NCBI RefSeq assembly: GCF_000378465.1
Contig: NZ_KB899910.1
Location: 248,001 to 312,000, forward strand
DNA: 64,000 nucleotides
Direction of reading: 5' to 3'
Source of the DNA: Elioraea tepidiphila DSM 17972
Lineage (GTDB): Bacteria > Pseudomonadota > Alphaproteobacteria > Acetobacterales > Acetobacteraceae
Position 1 is the stretch's first letter. Each line of letters opens with the position of its first letter. The notes below the pieces were generated by a model. The model saw nothing but the letters and a program-made list of their open reading frames with translations, ran no database searches and was not told the origin of the DNA. Shown in pieces: positions 60,749 through 64,000 of this stretch. Both the position numbers and the translations under genes were made by a program.

Positions 60749-61050
60749 GATCGCGCTCCTGATGGGCCGGGGGCTGAATGGGGCGCGCGCGCCGCGGATG
60801 CAAGACCTCGGGTGTCGGTCCGACGCTTCTCCAGGAGGATGAGGATGGGGAGCAAACTTCATGAGCGGAGCGCATAACCCTTCACTAACATGTATGTGCT
60901 ACACGCTGCCGTGTGCCGGTAGGGTGCGGCCCGCGGTCCGTCGCGCGCGCGGTGACGGGTCGCGTCCCCTCCTCCGGCGCGTGCTGACGTGATACGCCTC
61001 ACACGCGGCTGAGCCGTTTCGTGCCCATTGTCGTGAGCAGGATCGTCCTG
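60749..61050. other. 302-base divergent gap between metF and mlaA
   Basis: It should contain both promoters. An AT-richer patch near 60875-60905 (CTAACATGTATGTGC) is the likeliest place for the leftward metF promoter, but I could not fit a convincing -35/-10 pair. The metF leader was read for SAM, SAH and cobalamin riboswitch patterns and none was recognised. The mlaA ribosome site AGGA lies nine bases before its ATG. Confidence 0.5.
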
Positions 61051-61824
61051 ATGCACCCCACCGCCTTGCGTCTCGTTGCCCTGCTCGCGGCCGGCCTGGC
61101 CGCCGGATGCGCCACAGTGCCGCCGGAGAGCGATCCGGAGGCGCGGGCCGAGTACTTCGAGACCAACGACCCGCTCGAACCGCTGAACCGGGTGACCTAC
61201 GCGGTCAACGACGCGTTCGACATCATGCTGCTCCGCCCGGCGGCCGAAGCCTACCGGCTGTTCCTGCCGCAGCCCGTGCGCACCGGCATCGGCAACGTCA
61301 TCGACAATCTTCTGCTGCCCAAGACCGCGGCGCACCAGCTGCTTCAGGGCAAGCCCGAGATGGCCGGCAAGGCGATCGCGCGGTTCGTGGTCAACAGTAC
61401 CGTGGGAATTCTCGGCATCTTCGACTTCGCCACCGACCTCGGGCTGGAGCCGCAATACGAGGACATGGGCCAGACGCTCGGCGTCTGGGCCGGCACCACC
61501 AATGGCGGGCCCTACATCGTGCTGCCGCTGCTCGGGCCGTCGAATCTGCGTGACGTGTTCGGCCGCGGCATCGACATGGCCACCGATCCGTGGGACTACA
61601 TCGGCCAGGGTGACACCGTTCGGGCGCTGCGCATCACACGCACCGCCACTCAGGTGATCGACACGCGCGAGCAGCTGATCGAACCGATCGACGAGCTGCG
61701 CCAACGGATCGACCCCTACGCGGCGCTGCGCTCGGTCTATCAGCAACAGCGCGCGCGGGACATCCTCGACGAGTCCCCGCCGCGGCGTCGCTTCTTCGAC
61801 TGGCGGTTCCGTCCGCCGGAGTGA
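61051..61824 (+). CDS. mlaA: MlaA/VacJ outer-membrane phospholipid-retrieval lipoprotein
   Basis: A 257-residue lipoprotein of the Mla pathway, which removes misplaced phospholipids from the outer leaflet. The signal ends in the lipobox LAAGCATV. Family marks are NDPLEPLNRVTYAVNDAFDI near residue 40, PQPVRTGIGNVIDNLLLP near residue 75, GIFDFATDLGLEPQYEDMGQ near residue 122 and GGPYIVLPLLGPSNLRD near residue 152. ATG 61051 is chosen by its ribosome site. mlaC follows 16 bases downstream; the MlaFED inner-membrane genes are not in the window. Confidence 0.93.
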   Translation: MHPTALRLVALLAAGLAAGCATVPPESDPEARAEYFETNDPLEPLNRVTYAVNDAFDIMLLRPAAEAYRLFLPQPVRTGIGNVIDNLLLPKTAAHQLLQGKPEMAGKAIARFVVNSTVGILGIFDFATDLGLEPQYEDMGQTLGVWAGTTNGGPYIVLPLLGPSNLRDVFGRGIDMATDPWDYIGQGDTVRALRITRTATQVIDTREQLIEPIDELRQRIDPYAALRSVYQQQRARDILDESPPRRRFFDWRFRPPE

Positions 61825-61840
61825 CGACGAGGATCTGACC

Positions 61841-62461
61841 ATGCAGCGACGGGTATTCCTGACCGGCCTGCTCGCCGCCCTGCCCCTCGCCGGCGCCTGG
61901 GCGGATGACCGCACCAGCCGCGCCGCCGCCTTCATCGAGGCGCAGGGGAAGGCACTGGTCGCCGTGCTGGACAGCGACGCGCCACTGCCCGAGAAGCGAA
62001 CCGAGGTTGCGCGCATCCTGCGCGAGGCGGTGGATGTGCGCGGCGTCGGCCAGTTCGTGCTCGGCCGGCACTGGCGCACCGCCTCCGAGACGCAGCGCAA
62101 CCAGTTCCTCGAACTGTTCGAGGAGACGCTGGTGCGCAACCTGTCCGCCCGGTTCGGCGAACTCCAGGGCGTGACCTTCGAGGTCGGCCGGGCGCAGCCC
62201 CGCGGCGAGGAGGGCGTCTCGGTCGCGACCACCGTCAACCGGCCGGGCCAGCCGCCTGTGCTGCTCGACTGGCTGGTGTCGGAAGCCTCCGGCCGGCCGC
62301 TGATCGTCGATCTCGTCGCCGAGGGAACCTCGCTGCGCATCACCCAGCGCTCGGAATACAGCGCGGTGATCCAGCGCGGCGGCGGCCGCCTCGAGTCCCT
62401 GCTTGAGGCGATGCGCCGGCAGTTGGCGCAGCTCGAAGCGCGCGAGCTCGCCTCCAACTGA
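61841..62461 (+). CDS. mlaC: MlaC periplasmic phospholipid-binding protein
   Basis: A 206-residue soluble shuttle protein. The signal peptide RRVFLTGLLAALPLAGAWA precedes the mature ABC-type MlaC fold, with EVARILREAVDVRGVGQFVL near residue 55 and SETQRNQFLELFEETLVRNL near residue 81. MlaC carries phospholipid between MlaA in the outer membrane and MlaFEDB in the inner membrane. It is cotranscribed with mlaA. Confidence 0.9.
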   Translation: MQRRVFLTGLLAALPLAGAWADDRTSRAAAFIEAQGKALVAVLDSDAPLPEKRTEVARILREAVDVRGVGQFVLGRHWRTASETQRNQFLELFEETLVRNLSARFGELQGVTFEVGRAQPRGEEGVSVATTVNRPGQPPVLLDWLVSEASGRPLIVDLVAEGTSLRITQRSEYSAVIQRGGGRLESLLEAMRRQLAQLEARELASN

Positions 62462-62571
62462 CCCGACCGCCGGGCACTGCCCCGGCGCCGCCATCTTCCC
62501 GCTGCCGGGCTGCCTTCAGGGGCGCTATCCTGCCGGGCGCGGCGCAGCGGGCGTCCGCGCGGAACAGGCCC

Positions 62572-63627
62572 ATGCTCAAGACAACGATCCCCTCGATCGG
62601 ACCGGCACGACCGGAGGCGACGGCGCGCCCGGCGCTCTCGGTGGTCGTGCCCGCCTTCGACGAACAGGAGGTGCTGCCCGAGTTCCATCGCCGCCTCGCC
62701 GCGGCGATGGACGCGATCGGCCTCTCCTGGGAGGTGGTCTACGTCAATGACGGCTCGCGCGATGCCACGCTCGCGGTGATGCTGGCGCTGCGCGCCGCCG
62801 ATCCCCGCGTCGCGGTGGTCAACCTCTCGCGCAATTTCGGCAAGGAGATCGCGCTTACCGCCGGGCTCGACCACGCGCGCGGGTCCGAGGCCGTGGTGGT
62901 GATCGACGCCGACCTTCAGGACCCGCCCGAGGTGATCGCGGACCTCGTCGCCGCCTGGCGCGAGGGCGTGGACGTCGCCTACGCGCAGCGGCGGGTACGG
63001 CACGGCGAGGGCCTGATCAAGCGCGCGACCGCCGCCGCCTTCTATCGGCTGATGCAGCGCATCGGCGGCCGCGTCACCCTGCCCAAGGATACGGGCGATT
63101 TCCGCCTGATGAGCCGGCGCGCGGTGGACGCGCTGCTGACGCTGCGCGAGCAGCACCGCTTCATGAAGGGGCTGTTCGCCTGGGTCGGCTTCCCATCGCG
63201 TGCGGTGCTGTACGACCGCGCCCCGCGCGCGGCCGGCCGGACCAAGTGGAACTGGTGGAAGCTCTGGAACCTCTCGCTCGAGGGCATCACCAGCTTCACG
63301 GTCGCCCCGCTCAAGGTCGCGACCTATCTCGGCCTGCTCACGGCGGCGATCGCGCTGGTCTACGGCACGGTGGTGGTGGTGAAGACGCTGCTGTTCGGCA
63401 ACCCGGTCGCCGGCTACCCGAGCCTGATGACGGTGATGCTGTTCCTCGGCGGCGTGCAGCTGATCACGCTCGGCATCATCGGCGAGTATCTCGGCCGGGT
63501 GTTCAACGAGACCAAGGGCCGTCCGCTCTACCTGGTCGAACGGCACCTGCCGAGCGAGCCGCCCTCAACCGGGGCCGCGGCAGGCGATCAGCCCGCCGAG
63601 CGGGCGGCACTCGGGCGCGTCGCCTAG
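62572..63627 (+). CDS. Family 2 glycosyltransferase, polyprenyl-phosphate hexose synthase type
   Basis: A 351-residue membrane-associated GT2. The GT-A domain has SVVVPAFDEQEVLPEFHRRL near residue 23, the DxD-like metal site VVVIDADLQDPPEVIADLVA near residue 105, and the acceptor loop KDTGDFRLMSRRAVDALL near residue 169. Two C-terminal membrane helices (about residues 240-300) follow, as in GtrB/DPM1/ArnC-like enzymes that glycosylate undecaprenyl phosphate. The last 63 bases overlap a leftward gene. Confidence 0.88.
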   Translation: MLKTTIPSIGPARPEATARPALSVVVPAFDEQEVLPEFHRRLAAAMDAIGLSWEVVYVNDGSRDATLAVMLALRAADPRVAVVNLSRNFGKEIALTAGLDHARGSEAVVVIDADLQDPPEVIADLVAAWREGVDVAYAQRRVRHGEGLIKRATAAAFYRLMQRIGGRVTLPKDTGDFRLMSRRAVDALLTLREQHRFMKGLFAWVGFPSRAVLYDRAPRAAGRTKWNWWKLWNLSLEGITSFTVAPLKVATYLGLLTAAIALVYGTVVVVKTLLFGNPVAGYPSLMTVMLFLGGVQLITLGIIGEYLGRVFNETKGRPLYLVERHLPSEPPSTGAAAGDQPAERAALGRVA

Positions 63628-64000
63628 CAGCCCCGCGGCCTCGGGCAGCACAAGGCGGAGTTCACCGGGCGCGAGCGGCGCCGTGGCGGTCGCGGCATCG
63701 GTGCAGCGCGGCGGGTCGCGCCAGCGCGCGAGCTGCATGGTGTTGACCGGCACGGCGCGCTCGGAGGCGAGCAGCAGCAGCTCCTGCACGCGCTCGCGGG
63801 TGGCGTGGCCCTCGGGCGGGATGCAGCCCCAGCTCGGCAGGATCGTCAGCGTGCGCGCCTCGGCGATGGCCGGGCGCAGCGTCGCCGCGTCAATGCTCCA
63901 CGGGAGGCGCTGCGCCGCCCAGGACGCGAGGGCGGTGCGATTCGGCCCGGCGTCCACCCACTGCATGAGGCCGAGCAGCAGCACCAGGGCGGGCCCTGTG
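63565..64000 (-). CDS. C-terminal part of an unrecognised membrane protein, truncated by the window edge
   Basis: The open frame continues past the right edge; 145 codons including the stop are visible. It starts in a hydrophobic segment (GPALVLLLGLMQWVDAG) and continues as a soluble extracytoplasmic domain with paired cysteines (LPSWGCIPPEG, PPRCTD, PECRPLGGLIACRG). The pattern of a membrane helix followed by a cysteine-stabilised tail resembles the C-terminal ends of polytopic GT-C-like enzymes, but I do not recognise the family. Its stop lies within the end of the opposing GT2 gene. Confidence 0.6.
   Translation of the reverse strand, partial: TGPALVLLLGLMQWVDAGPNRTALASWAAQRLPWSIDAATLRPAIAEARTLTILPSWGCIPPEGHATRERVQELLLLASERAVPVNTMQLARWRDPPRCTDAATATAPLAPGELRLVLPEAAGLLGDAPECRPLGGLIACRGPG

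Noticed and set aside
60749-60862. A SAM or SAH riboswitch in the metF leader, and the longer in-frame start at 60862.
   Set aside because: No conserved riboswitch core was found on reading the leader, and GTG 60748 has an AGGAG at normal distance while the upstream residues look non-coding.

Overview
The window is about 70% G+C and coding-dense, with genes packed on both strands and many 4-base start/stop overlaps (ATGA or GTGA). UPF0262 and DUF983 proteins, a TAXI-type TRAP transporter, a FutA-type iron binding protein and a 7-1-7 Fur-like operator point to an alphaproteobacterium. The overall gene set looks most like Acetobacteraceae/Rhodospirillales (Roseomonas/Elioraea-like), but no rRNA or species marker is present, so this placement is an inference. 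I saw no tRNA, rRNA, CRISPR array, transposase, integrase or phage gene.

Layout. 1-3.9 kb: a rightward operon with the end of a possible pterin-synthase-like gene, a GT4 glycosyltransferase, a methyltransferase, and otnK/otnC for four-carbon acid sugars. 3.9-5.8 kb: a histone-H1-like Lys/Ala/Arg protein with a long leader, then ilvE. 5.9-8.8 kb: prpC and prpD (methylcitrate cycle); PrpD carries an unusual basic tail. 8.9-15.1 kb: a hydantoin-degradation set (hydantoinase, HbpS/GlcG-like protein, two N-carbamoyl amidohydrolases, hydantoin racemase) interrupted by an opposing ECF42 sigma factor and its DGPF partner. 15.2-17.3 kb: DUF983, UPF0262 and mtnA. 17.2-23.4 kb: a TAXI TRAP transporter divergent from a polar amino acid ABC transporter. 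23.5-28.8 kb: an unknown membrane protein, gamma-glutamyltransferase and uvrB. 28.8-33.2 kb: a flavin reductase and a split ferric-iron importer (permease, hypothetical protein, FutA-like binding protein) with Fur-like boxes at all three genes. 33.3-36.1 kb: an amidohydrolase, an HpcH/HpaI aldolase, an outer-membrane barrel and a VOC protein. 36.1-43 kb: the four-gene ligase-associated DNA repair cluster (ligase, MBL exonuclease, Lhr-core helicase, PdeM), split by a lysE gene and carrying a duplicated 5' fragment of the exonuclease. 43-45 kb: two fasciclin proteins around a PaiB-like protein. 45.1-57.5 kb: a photo-oxidative-stress island with a class I photolyase, an FAD oxidoreductase, DUF1365, a CFA-type methyltransferase, an MFS carrier and DUF3833, facing a five-gene operon with an FeS photolyase and two SDRs. 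57.7-64 kb: sixA-CHAD, metF, mlaA-mlaC, a GT2 and a truncated membrane protein.

The most notable structures are: (i) a double-hairpin repeat found three times, each time starting directly after a stop codon, one copy of which also encodes the C-terminus and stop codon of the opposing racemase gene; (ii) the rearranged repair cluster, where a lysE cassette is flanked by two diverged copies of the exonuclease 5' end; (iii) the Fur-like iron locus with an uncharacterised protein whose start codon abuts its operator; (iv) the light/lipid island, which resembles the furan-fatty-acid and singlet-oxygen gene sets of Rhodobacter but has no local rpoE-chrR. Positions and starts were derived by reading the sequence; family names come from recognised motifs, not from database searches.
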